Program-made: the position numbers and the translations under genes
Shown: one piece after another, positions 32,501-42,992 of the stretch
Numbering within the stretch: position 1 is the first letter of the stretch
How the letters are laid out: each line of letters opens with the position of its first letter
Notes under the pieces: generated by a model
The model's input: the letters and a program-made list of their open reading frames with translations, nothing else
What the model was told of the DNA's origin: nothing
Database searches by the model: none
Source of the DNA: Syngnathus acus
Taxonomy: Eukaryota > Chordata > Actinopteri > Syngnathiformes > Syngnathidae
Direction of reading: 5' to 3'
DNA: 64,000 bases
Assembly: GCF_901709675.1 (NCBI RefSeq)
Contig: NC_051104.1
Coordinates: 687,001 to 751,000 of the forward strand

Positions 32501-34569
32501 GGCCACGTATGGGCCCTGCCCTTGTCTTTAATCTGGACCCTCGAGTAAAACCAATTGTTATAAGAGTTGAAAACACTGAACCCATAAAAACATTCTTCGT
32601 CACGTTTGTTTTTGTTTTCATAAAAGTGGCCCTCACAGGACTTGGGGGGGGGGGGGGGGAACTGAAATGGCTTAACGTGGGAAAACGTTCACCACCACCC
32701 CTGTTTATATGATCGTACAAGCATAGGCAGTAGCAAACATTGCCTGACTTAAAAAGGATTGTCCTTGTTTTTTTTTCTTTTGGTGTGGCCTCAGTGTTGA
32801 GTTAGACAGGCTACACACATACACACACACACACACGCACGCACGCACGCACACACACACACTCGCACACATACACGCACACACGCACACACACACGGCT
32901 TATGTATTATTCATATAATTTGCTCACAGTACCTAAGTACAAATCTGCTAAATAATTTTGACTCCCGAGGGTCCTCATGCTCCTTTATTTTTAGTGTATC
33001 ATGTTTAAAGCTATAAAGTGTGGTTATGATTGAGGTAGTGAGGGTGGGGGGTGGCTGACTGGAGTGGGGGAAGGGGGTGGTGTTAGTGGTGGTGTGTGTG
33101 TGTGTGGGGGGGGGGGGGGGGCGGTTGTCCGCCCCTGGGGTCTTGCTTGCTCCTCCATGCTTTCTTGTACTACACTAATATCCTTGATTGGCTCTCTCAA
33201 CCCAACAGCTGAAGGTCAAATTGATATTCAAAAAAGCGCAAGTGTAATTAGACAGGCCCAATTACATGTGCTCAGAAAGCCTTCGTGCTGGAGCAGGAGT
33301 TGATTTCTGCCTAATTTATTCACACTGTCCCGTGTGTGCGTAAGTGCGTGCGTGTGCGTCATGTGTAAAACCGTATCGAAAAGAAGAGAGAAGTATTCGA
33401 GCTGGGCTTCACAATGCAAACAAACCTTGAACTGTGTATATAATACACACACATGCGCACACACACACAGCAGTGTGATTCAGGGATAGCTTACATCAAG
33501 TGTCAATCGACAAATATTGTGCAAATATAGATGTTTATATAATATTTGAAATTTATTTTACAAATCTTAGTTTTTAATGACGTTTTGGTTAACTGTTCCA
33601 ATATCTGTGCTACCTCCACACATTTAATATCTAAATATATTGACATTTTTATGTATAATTTTTTTGTTTCATATTTTTGTTTGGTTTGAAAAGCATCCAC
33701 CATATATTCGTTTTTTTTTAAATAACAGTATTGTGCATGCAAAAACTGTGGTGGTCTGGTATTTTTTAGTACTGTTTTCGATGCTAATATTGCGTAAATA
33801 TTAAAAACTATCTAAATCCACTCCCCAACATAGTGCTTAATGTCTTCATATATTTTTGCAACCCCCCCCTCAATTTTTTCCCCATATAGAGAATGTTGTG
33901 TTCAACCTGTGGTACATGGGCTGTATAAAGTCCATGTTAAGCTTTAAACTGTTCCACCAAACAACTGGACATTTAGTTTCTCCAAAGCCACAGAAGCACT
34001 TTTCAACCCAAAATGCAAAGAACATATTACAAACTTTGTTGCATCGTTCACCCCCCCCCCCCCCCCCACGATTACAATCCCCAAGTGTGGCTCCCTCTAG
34101 TGGTACACAAAAAATAAATTTAAGGTTGAACTACATCATGTTACAGTAGCGCTTAGATATTTTTAAATTAGTTACGGTTCTGTTGTATTTAATTTTAAAT
34201 AGATTTGCATTTAGTTTAATTTCTTTTCAATTGTCATTTTCTCGAATCATATTCAAGCATATTTTAATCTGCAATTTATGCTACAGGGTTTTACAAAAAT
34301 ATTAAATACTGCATAACATTTTAGGAGTAAATCTTTGCCAAGTTTGTCATCTCTTGGTTTTTTTATGCTACAGGGTTTTACAAAAATATTAAGTACTGCA
34401 TAACTTTTTAGGAGTAAATATTTGCCAAGTTTGTCATCTCTTGGGTTTTTTATGCTACTGTATTTTAATGTTGGAGTATTTTATTTTTATTTTTTCGCTC
34501 TCCGGACTATGGAGGATGACGTCACGCTTCTCGTATAAACAAGCCCGTTAATGGCACTTTTTGTTTGTT

Positions 34570-34627
<58 letters not shown>

Positions 34628-35112
34628 TTTTGCACGTGTGTGGGATTGCAGGTGAGAAGCCGTTCAAGTGCGAATTCGCTGGCTGCGACCGGCGCTTCGC
34701 GAACAGCAGCGACCGCAAAAAGCACTCGCACGTGCACACGTCCGACAAGCCGTACAACTGCAAAGTGCGTGGCTGCGACAAATCCTACACTCACCCGAGC
34801 TCGCTGCGCAAACACATGAAGGTGCACTGCAAGTCCCCTCCGCCGCCCAGCTCCGGCTACGAGTCGTCCACGACGTCCCTCGTGTCTCCCTCCTCCGACC
34901 AGGGCCGCGAGCCGCCGGCGCCGCCGCCGGGAGGCGCGCCTGGCCCTGGCACCGCCTCCGCCCCCTCCTCGCACCCGGCCAACCTGAGCGAGTGGTACGT
35001 GTGCCACAGCTCCGGGGCCAGCGGGGTCCACAGTGGACCCTCCACGCCTGAATCGGCCACCGAGGAGGACGAGCCCTCATACAGGGACCGGGACTTGAGG
35101 GACAACTTCTAG
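29508..35112 (+). CDS. zic4: Zic4 zinc-finger transcription factor
   Basis: Two coding exons, 29508-30639 and 34652-35112, joined across a 4.0-kb GT/AG intron at the same THTG/EKPF junction as the zic1 first intron; total 530 aa. The start is the first in-frame ATG; a second is residue 11. Features: His-rich runs (31-42, 100-112, 159-164), a Gln run (165-171), GRDFLRAM near 146-153, the [15 protein letters not shown] block, then five C2H2 fingers: C282/C292/H305/H310, C321/C326/H342/H346, C354/C359/H372/H376, C384/C389/H402/H406 and C414/C419/H432/H436. The tail has [13 protein letters not shown] and an acidic ending, the Zic4/Zic5 type. Unlike zic1 it lacks the second coding intron. Pairing with zic1 and the [17 protein letters not shown] finger 1 support Zic4 over Zic5. 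Known roles are cerebellar and dorsal trunk patterning. Confidence 0.94.
31801..32010 (-). repeat. Possible LINE/SINE 3' end remnant
   Basis: AATTGAATTCCTTTATTGTC opens a stretch that resembles the reverse complement of a retroposon 3' tail common in fish. The following 200 bases are A-rich with no coding. The family is uncertain and the right edge is approximate. Confidence 0.3.
32812..32897. repeat. (CA)n/(GCAC)n microsatellite
   Basis: CA repeats with an internal GCAC tetranucleotide block, in the zic4 intron. Confidence 0.95.
34276..34461. repeat. 87-bp tandem duplication in zic4 intron
   Basis: TTATGCTACAGGGTTTTACA begins at 34276 and 34363, and the first 9 bases recur at 34450. The two full units differ by only a few substitutions. 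The array ends about 190 bases before the zic4 acceptor, so it sits inside the region expected to hold the branch point and splicing elements. Confidence 0.95.
34574..34626 (+). repeat. (TG)26 tract at the zic4 acceptor
   Basis: A pure TG tract that ends 25 bases before the acceptor AG at 34650-34651. Between them lies only CTTTTGCACG plus a TG-rich stretch, so the usual long pyrimidine tract is missing and the TG run takes its place. See findings. Confidence 0.97.
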
Positions 35113-35243
35113 ACTCGCTGCCAAAAAAACAGAAGCGACTTTCCCCCCCTTTTTAACACACAATAAAAAAAAAAAGACTTCATTTTATGGACCGAGTCGT
35201 GTTCAAATCATCTGTGGACTTTGTGGTAGGCTACATTAGAGTG
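35113..35243 (+). other. zic4: zic4 3' untranslated start with poly(A) signal
   Basis: The zic4 stop codon ends at 35112. A canonical AATAAA at 35162-35167 gives an early candidate cleavage site; it is followed by an A run, so internal priming is also possible. Further AATAAA motifs exist downstream (for example near 35556), so a longer 3' untranslated region is equally possible. Confidence 0.4.
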
Positions 35244-35807
35244 CAGGGGTGGGCAAACTGTTGTCAATTTGGGCCACGTTGGATCTGGAATGTTTTTGGA
35301 CGTGATGAAGTGGAGGGGAGTAAAATATATTAAAAAAAAACAATTCATTTAACATTAACATGCATTAAAAATTACATTAGTTTTTTCATAATCACTTTTA
35401 AATATAATTTTTTGGGGGGTGGGGCTAAAGTAATTTCCTATATGTTGGATTTTATTTCAAAATATTTTCCAAATTAACATTTTTAAATATATACAATTTT
35501 AAATAAGCATTTTTCATATATTTTATGACATGGGCCATTTGTCTGTTAAAAACGAAATAAAACAAACATTAATTTACATGTAAGTAATCCTCATCATTTA
35601 ATAATCAATATTATAATTCATATTAATGTGTATATATAATAATTCTTGATTTCAAGGTCAAGATTCAATTGCATTTACAGTAATTCGTTTGGCCTACTAA
35701 TGAATACCAAATGGGCAAACCTTGATGATGATAATAATTTACAATTTTCGTTTTAACGAACCGATTTTATTAAAGAAAAAAAAACTCACCAACGTTTGCC
35801 CACCCCG
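35244..35807. mobile_element. Possible non-autonomous hAT-like element
   Basis: The left end reads CAGGGGTGGGCAAACT and the right end carries its near reverse complement GTTTGCCCACCCC at 35794-35806. These resemble Charlie-type hAT termini. The interior is AT-rich with a GGGCCA stretch near each end and no open frame. The flanking 8 bases do not form a clear duplication, so the boundaries are tentative. It sits in or just past the zic4 3' untranslated region. Confidence 0.55.
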
Positions 35808-38359
35808 ACGTAGACTTTTCGGGCATGCTTTTTGTGCAATGATTTTTTTTTTTTTTTAAATTTGTAATTGTATATAAAATGTTCTCCTTTATTATTTATT
35901 TTTCAATCTGGTTTTGTATCTAAGAGCCAAAGTGCACGTTTCCGAAACTCCTCGAGGCCAAAATGTAAATTTTGTACATTTTGTAAATGTTGTCCCTGTT
36001 TGGTAGTTTTGTATGCAGGCTTTTTGGTTGTTGTTTTTTTGCTTTTGAAATACTGAGCGTGGAAATGTAAACGTTTCAACACGTTTTTGTGGTTTTTGTA
36101 CCAAGTCGGGTCCTTTTTTTTCTTTCGCCTTGGTCCCCCCCAGCTTCGAGCAGCACTCTATAATTACGTACCGAACTGCCTTGTCACTTTGTGAGTATTT
36201 TCAACAGATTTTGACAAATTCATGCGAAGTGCTTCTTCAGGTGCATTTTTTTGCAAACTTGTGCTCTTGTCAATCTCTTCTGTCGTTCGGCTGAATTGTT
36301 TTTCCACTCTTGTGACTCGCACTGATTTTTATAAATTAAGTTTTTTTTAAGAATGGGGAATGTTGTCTTATTTATAAAAAACATTTTCGTATTTTTTTTT
36401 TAATGCAGAAAGTGTTTTTTCATGGTTGCTTGTATCGTTTTTGCAAAAGGGACCTTTTTAGTCTTATTTTTTCAAATGTAATTTTTCATAAATGTATTTA
36501 TTGCCAAAAAAAAGTGTCTCTTGACTTTACTTTATTTTGCCACAACTTGCTTCAAATTAGTGTGGAGTCTAAATAGTGAGTTTTTACTTTATATATATAT
36601 ATATATATACACACACATTTTTATAGTTAAAAAAAAAGTTCAGGGTGAGATATTTTTGTCTAGTTTATTTTTGCATCGAAAAGTCTGTATTTTCTGTAGC
36701 TCAATTTTTTTATTTGCCGAACTTTCTATTCAAGTTAGAATTTTTTATTTTTTGGTGTGGTGGTGGGGGGACAGAACCAGACCCACGTCTCAAACATGTT
36801 TATTCTGCGTATTATCATTTTAGATATATTTTTCCATCTAGCAGAGTTAATTCTTTCATTTCACTTGTATTGTCCTTGTCGAAGTTTTGTTTTTGTCAAC
36901 GGTTCAGCTTTGAAACAGGAGCTGTCTTTCTTTATTTTACAAAAATTTTTACGCATCTATTTGATGCAGCAAATGTGCGCGCGTGTGTTAAGTGTTAACT
37001 TGTCGTGGCGGTGGTGCGTGCCAAGCAACACTAACCGCTGATTCGAACTTCAAAGTGCATCAAGACACAAAAGGAGCACTTTTTTTCCATCCTTTTTCGT
37101 TTTTTTTGCCTCCCTTGTTTTGTTGTGACGCTGCATTAAAATTTCTCTGGCAATGGCCGAGACAAAGTGCAATGATAAGACTAGGGCTAAGAGGAAAGCG
37201 GGTAGGGGGGTGTCAAGTCCGCCGACTCAAAGGCGTCGCCTGCAAAGAATGTAATATTCGCTTCCCCCATGGGGTCGGAAACGCTAATCTACATGCTTTA
37301 TGTCGGACTCGAAAAGAGGAGAAATACTTTCCCCCCGTCACACTGTGCACCTCTGCTCATATTTTAGCTTCAGTGTTCAAAGTGAACTTTTGGGCCGACT
37401 TAAAATGCATGAAAAAGGACTTTGTGGAAGTGGGTGGAAACACCGTCTTGGCCTTCAAGTGCGTAACTATGCGCGCTTTGTGGAGCGAGCAAACAACACG
37501 GACGATGCTTTTCTTCCCACACACACTATGAGATAGTTGGATCTCAATTGAAAGTCTCCTTTGAAGTGCGACTTCATATGAGAGGCTGAGGAGGGGAAAA
37601 AGGCTTTTGTGCTGGCTCCTCTCTATTATTTAACCAAAAACCCTTTTAGTTCCACTTGTCAACTTGGTGCACTGAGTTAAAACACACGTGCACGCGCGCG
37701 CGCCCGCAGTGACGAGTGGGGAGTTGAGAACACGCCTTGTCAATTAGACACGGCAATCTTTGCCCCCTTTGAAAACGTCTCTTAATTCTAAATGTGCGGA
37801 AGAATGATGGCCTTGAATGCACCACCGCGATCTCCGACGCGTTCTTACGACGTGGTTCGTAAGTCAAAGGAGTCCATGGTTAAGCACTCACGTCGCAGTT
37901 GGAATGACGTTCGTATAAACGACATGTATGTGACGCCCGAACAAATTTTATAAACTAACCCTAAATGCTACTAAAATGTTCAGAACTACAGTTAAACTCG
38001 TTAAAACGACACCTATATGGAAGGTGTGTGTAAATGTATTTGTTGTCATTATTTTGAGTCAGGCGCTCTTTGCAGCTGCCTTTACGCTTATAATATAAAC
38101 AGCAGGTGTAGGGGACCTTTTTCCCTTTCAAGGGGCCTTTTTATTCTTCTGTATTACAGGTCCCCCAAAGGGTCGTAATGGATTTATGACAAAATATGAT
38201 GCAGCAAATTTTATTGTGTATTATTAGCTATCTATGGGGGATTTAAAAAACAGTTGATATTTTTAATTTATTTTTAGACGGTTTCTAAAATAGACTGTTT
38301 AAACATCTGCCTTGCGAAATGATTCCAAATCACAGCCTCAATAATAAATGCTAATCTGG
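35808..38359. other. Noncoding, 3' flank of zic4
   Basis: T-rich DNA with several short T and A runs; part may be a long 3' untranslated region of zic4. No gene is seen; the longest open frame (about 179 codons near 36992-37531) has no recognisable domain. A short CGCGCGCGC patch lies near 37694. Confidence 0.4.
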
Positions 38360-38367
38360 TGTGCAGG

Positions 38368-39643
38368 CAGTGGCGGTTCTACACTGAATTACTCCCTGGG
38401 TGAGATTATCCCTGAGCGCCCCCCCCCCCCCTTGTAACCCCCCCCCCAAATAAAACACATTCTATTTTGCATAGACGTTTTTTTAGAACAGTATATGCGC
38501 CAAAATTTTAGAAGAGCCGCTCTAATTGCTATTGCAATTGAGCTTGATATGCCACAATTTAACTTTTTTACAAAACATCCATCCATGAATTATAAATTTG
38601 AATATAAATGCCTTTACGTGCTAAATGTCAGTAATGCAAAGATAATAATAAATGAAATAATTTAATAAATAATAATAATCTCAATGGATTTAAAATAATG
38701 TTAGTATCACCACCTTGAAAATGCAAATTTTTCATCCACTTGCTCCTTACTCACCATTTGTGCCTCTTCTGTTTGTGTTGCGTGTGACTATTGACGAATC
38801 TACACATGTTAAAACATTGGCTTTGATTGGCTACCATAACGCTGCCTAGGCCAATCGTTCACTGACTTGTTAGTTAAGTCCTCACTCCCTCAGGCTGGTC
38901 TGCCCCGCCTGCAGCTGAAGGGGACGCTAAATTGCCAATTCCCCACACAGTGATATGACAAATAATAGAAAACAATTTTGTAGTTAATTTTTTTTGTTTT
39001 TGTTTTGGGCATGTGACAAAAAAAAAGTTGAATTCTAATAGGGCTGCTGTTAGAATTAGTGTCCCCCTTGTAACTTTGCTTGGGGAGGGGGGAACCTGTT
39101 CAAATTTGCTACACTTGGTGAAAACACCCCAAGACGATACAGAAAAAGTAAACAGCCTGGTTGAAAACCCTGACCTCATTTTGAAAGCCTACTTGGAAAC
39201 CGTAACCCTGGCCCCAGTTTGAAAGCCAAGTTGGAAACCCTGGCTTCAGTTTGAAAGCCACGTTGAAGACCCTAACCCTAACCTTGGCCCCAGTTTGAAA
39301 GCCAAGTTGGAAACTCGTTTCCTTCTAGGGCTAGGGTTTGCAACTAGGGCTAGGGTTTCCAACTAGAAAAATACAGAAAAAGTAAATTGATGCTGCCGAG
39401 AGAAAAATAAACCTCAGTGTCTTGCCAAGGACGCTTGGACATGATCACCAGGCTTGACGATTGAACCCACCACCTTCAAAGTTGAAGGCTATCGCTCTAC
39501 AAGTGAGCCACACTGTGAAAGAGTATTTGGTTGGCTAGGAATCACCGTTGATGGCTAGGAATCTGATTAAACCCACCACGTATTTTTGTGGCCCCCCACA
39601 CATGACATAAATAAAATGTCACCCGTGTCAAAAACCGCTACTG
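38368..39643. mobile_element. Non-autonomous hAT transposon with 8-bp TSD
   Basis: The ends are CAGTGGCGGTTCTACAC on the left and, as reverse complement, CAGTAGCGGTTTTTGACAC on the right. The flanking 8 bases are identical: TGTGCAGG at 38360-38367 and 39644-39651. An 8-bp duplication plus CAG...CTG termini define the hAT superfamily. The 1276-bp element has no transposase frame. It carries poly-C runs near its left end and a minisatellite at 39160-39330. A short stretch at 39415-39515 resembles a retroposon tail (CTTGCCAAGGACGCTTGG, GATTGAACCCACCACC). Confidence 0.92.
39160..39330. repeat. Minisatellite inside the hAT element
   Basis: Degenerate units of about 40-45 bases built from GTTGGAAACCCTAACC, TTGGCCCCAG and TTTGAAAGCC. 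Four to five units are visible. The short CCCTAACCCTAACC block resembles telomere repeat but is part of the unit. Confidence 0.85.
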
Positions 39644-39651
39644 TGTGCAGG

Positions 39652-40596
39652 TGTACCTAATGAAGTGTCCGTCCTTCAATAGATCCTGAGGCTCATTTGG
39701 GTGTGAACTATCATTTCTTTTGCAAAATAATAGAGGCACTAATCCCACTTCCGGAAACTGTCCGGCATTATTGAACAAAAGCCCTATCTAATGGGGGGGA
39801 TTAGCAGGCAAGGAGTTAAAAAAAAGCCCCACCCCCTCCATTCCCTCCCTCCACCCTCACCCCCACCATCACCACCGAGGCTCCTCCATCAGCACCTCGA
39901 GCAGGTCAGTAATTATCAGGATGAAGAGAAGAAAGGAGAAGACAGGTGCAATGCAAGGAAAGGAAAGGAAAAGCACGCACCAAAGTGCTTGTGCTGCAGC
40001 ACTAAAGCGTTAAAACATATATAATTTGTATTTATTTATTTAGTAAAAATAAAATATAATATAAATATACAGTAAAGGCACGTGTGCTGGTATATTTCCA
40101 AAGGGCTTGGCAGGATGGCATGCTCGCCATGATATCGGTAAGCAGCAGCCTTGGCCATAAAGATTTATGGGAGCCTTTTATAGCAAGATTAACTGGACTT
40201 CATGCACGTAGAAAGGGGGAAGCGGCTATCCAATCAGTGGACTGCTTGTGTGCAACACGACACCACACCAAAGTGGAGAAGTAGGGCTTGAGGATTCCCA
40301 TGCATGCTGCCAAGCGAGAAAGACTGTACGGTTCTGAACGGTTGGAACATTCTGTAAGTTGGAACAGCACATGCAGCTCGCAGTGACATTATTGATTGCA
40401 TTCACTTAGCACCCCCCCTAAAACAATACCTAATTAGACTGAGAATAAGTGAGAGAATTACAATGGTTTAGAAATGCTTTCCAATTATACTTACTGTAGC
40501 CTATTGATTTGATTATTTTTGCTTTAATTTACTTGTAGCCCAAGCAGAATTTGATGTTTTGTTGTAACTTGTGCAGTTTGAAGAATAGATATGAAT
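39652..40596. other. Noncoding, no gene seen
   Basis: Single-copy DNA between two transposons. A C-rich stretch lies near 39828-39880. No gene, no inverted repeat found. Confidence 0.45.
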
Positions 40597-40856
40597 TACC
40601 GTATTTTTCGGACTGAAAGTCGCTCCGGAATATAGGTCGCATTAGCCATAAAATGCACAATAACGTGAAAAAAAAACATATATAAGTCGCTCCGGAGTAT
40701 AAATCGCATTTTGGGGGAAATTTATTCGACAAAATCCAACACCAATAACAGACATGAACGAGCAACAACAGGCTAAACGATACGGTATGCTAACGTGACA
40801 TAAACACAAACGAAGAGCTGAGAACGGGCTTGACGTAACATTCAGAGTTATTCAAA

Positions 40857-41340
40857 TAACTATTACATAAATAACACGTTTATAAAACCATCTGTGTCAC
40901 TCCTATTCATTAAATCCATCGATCGTCCTTTATGTCAACAATGCCGGCCGGGTGCGCGCCGCTGACGGCGGTTGCACTTCAAAATATTCCACAGGCCCAT
41001 ATAACGATATATAAATTATATATCAAATAACTATTATATAAGCAATAATATTATCAAACCATCTCTGTCACTCCAAATCATTAAATCCATCGATCGTCCT
41101 TTATGTCAACAATGCCGGCCGGGTGCGCGCAGCTGACGGCGCTTGCACTTCAAAATATTCCACAGGCCCGTATAACGATATATAATTTATATATTAAATA
41201 ACTATTATATAAGCAATAATATTATCAAACCATCTGTGTCACTCCAAATTATTAAATCCATCGATCAAATTCCTCGTCCTTTGTCAACAACGCCGCGCGT
41301 GCGCCCTGACGTCAGCCTCGCCGTTATTCCACAGATCTAG
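40857..41340. repeat. Three tandem units in the second TIR element
   Basis: The landmark ATTAAATCCATCGATC recurs near 40910, 41085 and 41259, giving a period of about 175. The first two units are nearly identical, including AATGCCGGCCGGGTGCGCGC; the third is shortened and more diverged. Confidence 0.88.
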
Positions 41341-41539
41341 TATATAACTATATTGTAGCGTTAACAAAGTACAAGGAAAGACGTGGGTTTGGTAAACGGC
41401 TCTTTATTTAACAAAAGAGTTCAACGAGCCAACAACTACTGAACTGTAACGATAAAAACATATACAAGTTGCGACACGAAATAAAATATATCAAATAACT
41501 ATAACATAAATAGTTCACCGCCACACGGCCCCAAGCACC

Positions 41540-41775
41540 GGCGTGGACTTCCAGGCGTGTGGCGGCGTGGACTTCCATCCCCAGAGGTGGCACTTCCAGC
41601 CACGGAGGTGGAAGAGAGCTCCATAGAATAGGACCGGGCGTGCGTAAAAGCCATGTCCGAGCCCCATCCACCGTCCCCGGACAGCCACCCGGCCGAGCGC
41701 CGGCCCCCGACTTCCATCCACGGAGGTGAAAGAGAGCTCCGTAGAGTAGGACCGGGCGTGCGTAAAAGCCATAAT
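41540..41775. repeat. Duplicated segment in the second TIR element
   Basis: Two partial copies share GACTTCCATCC, GGAGGTG(G)AAGAGAGCTCC, GTAGGACCGGGCGTGCGT and AAAAGCCAT. Open frames across it are a translation of the repeat on the minus strand and have no domain. Confidence 0.85.
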
Positions 41776-42895
41776 AGTTTTTCAAACCTTCTGTGAAAAA
41801 ATTCACATATAAGTCGCTCCTCAGTATAAGTCGCCCCCCCCACCCAAACTATGAAGAAAAATGCGAGTTATAGTCCGAAAAATACGGTAGATATTTGCTT
41901 TTATTTAAAAAAAAAAACTGATGCATGCTACACGAAATTAAACTTTTGAAATCTTATATTCCTTCACCTATAAACTATTTGGCCTGAGTATGCTGCACAC
42001 TTGATTCTTTGAAATGGAATTTAGTAACTTTTTAGAACATGCAAAACTTGACTTTTTAAAACATGAATTATTACTGTCTCCTGAAGGCACTTAACAGAAT
42101 CAGTGCTTCATTGACCCCCCCACCCCCCCTTTTTTTATAGCATAGCACTTTAAGTGGAAATGAGAAGGGGAAAAATAATGTCTTGACACCAACTTTTGAC
42201 AGAGGCTCCTCTCTGGCCACAGTTGGAATCCTTCTGTCCACATTGAGTGACCTGCAAGTGGTTGACGTGCAAGCTAATGAAGCGTCCTACAGAGAAGAAA
42301 GAAAAGAAAAAAAAGAAAGACGAAAAAGATTGTCAAGGAGGAGAAGAAGAGTCCGAGGGATGAAGCCAAAGCCATAAAGGCATAAGTGCACTCGATAAAA
42401 AGAGACAGCGTATCACCATATATCAACATAAGCCCTGAGCATTATGGGATATGAATCACTGCTTTATGTGCACTATTTCACACGTCACATTGGAAGACCA
42501 AGAAAAACACTTTACATGTATGCATCGACTTTCGGGGTCATTTCGTTACCTCCCGCAGGAAAAAAACATTACACACGATGAACATGCGCTTTTCTCCCCC
42601 TCAATATTGGCCATAAATTGGCACGCAAATGAAATGGAAGGCCGTGGCGGCCTAATGAAGACGCGCGTGACGGCTTCTTTTAATACGCTCTATTAACTAT
42701 TATTATAGTGGTGTCAGGACACCGCTGGCTGCCCGTTACCACACGCCGATCACCTGCTCGGAGGTGGGCCCGCCGTGGATTGCAAATGGGGGCCATCCAT
42801 AATGTCGCATGAATGCATGCATGCATGCATGCAAAAAAATTTTTTTTAAGTCTCTTATGCCAGAGGAAACCCAATGGAGCTGGGCTATTATTGAA

Positions 42896-42927
42896 ATATA
42901 TATACGTATATATATATATATATATAT

Positions 42928-42991
<64 letters not shown>
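42896..42991. repeat. (AT)n(TG)n compound microsatellite
   Basis: An AT run passes directly into a pure TG run of about 60 bases. It lies about 55 bases after a short (GCAT)n patch at 42812-42831. Confidence 0.97.

Positions 42992-42992
<1 letters not shown>

Larger units (their letters stand above)
30971..33912 (+). repeat. Five scattered GTGCAACCTGTGG-type copies
   Basis: Related starts occur at 30971, 31238, 31479, 32480 and 33896, each reading close to GTGTGCAACCTGTGGC; the last four continue into a CACATGGGCC or GGGCCACATATG-like stretch. The copies at 31238 and 32480 share the longest extent, including later ACCCATAAAA and AGGACT sections. They resemble ends of non-autonomous hAT elements in vertebrates, but no copy has a clear paired terminus or target duplication. 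Confidence 0.55.
30640..34651 (+). other. zic4: Single zic4 intron, repeat-rich
   Basis: A noncoding intron from the GTGAGT donor at 30640 to the CAG acceptor ending at 34651. It has several homopolymer G/C tracts (G runs near 30718, 32644 and 33108; C runs near 30828, 30856, 31010 and 34051), CA/TG microsatellites, an 87-base tandem duplication and scattered copies of a short hAT-like motif. No nested gene was found. It is far longer than either zic1 intron. Confidence 0.9.
40599..41887. mobile_element. Non-autonomous TIR element, TA-flanked
   Basis: The ends are CCGTATTTTTCGGACT on the left and AGTCCGAAAAATACGG on the right (a one-base adjustment aside), with TA immediately outside both (40597-40598 and 41888-41889). 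Subterminal TATAAGTCGCTCC-like motifs repeat near each end. There is no transposase frame in the 1289 bases. The core holds three tandem units of about 175-180 bases (40857-41340) and a duplicated segment at 41580-41775. The terminal CCGTATTTT and the TATAAG(G/T)CGC subterminal motif are shared with the element at 3797, so the two families look related. Confidence 0.85.

Noticed and set aside
36992-37531. Open frame of about 179 codons downstream of zic4
   Set aside because: Composition and content look random, no domain recognised and it overlaps other frames.
39265-39300. Telomere-like CCCTAACCCTAACC
   Set aside because: Only two to three units, part of a minisatellite unit inside a hAT element, so not an interstitial telomere.
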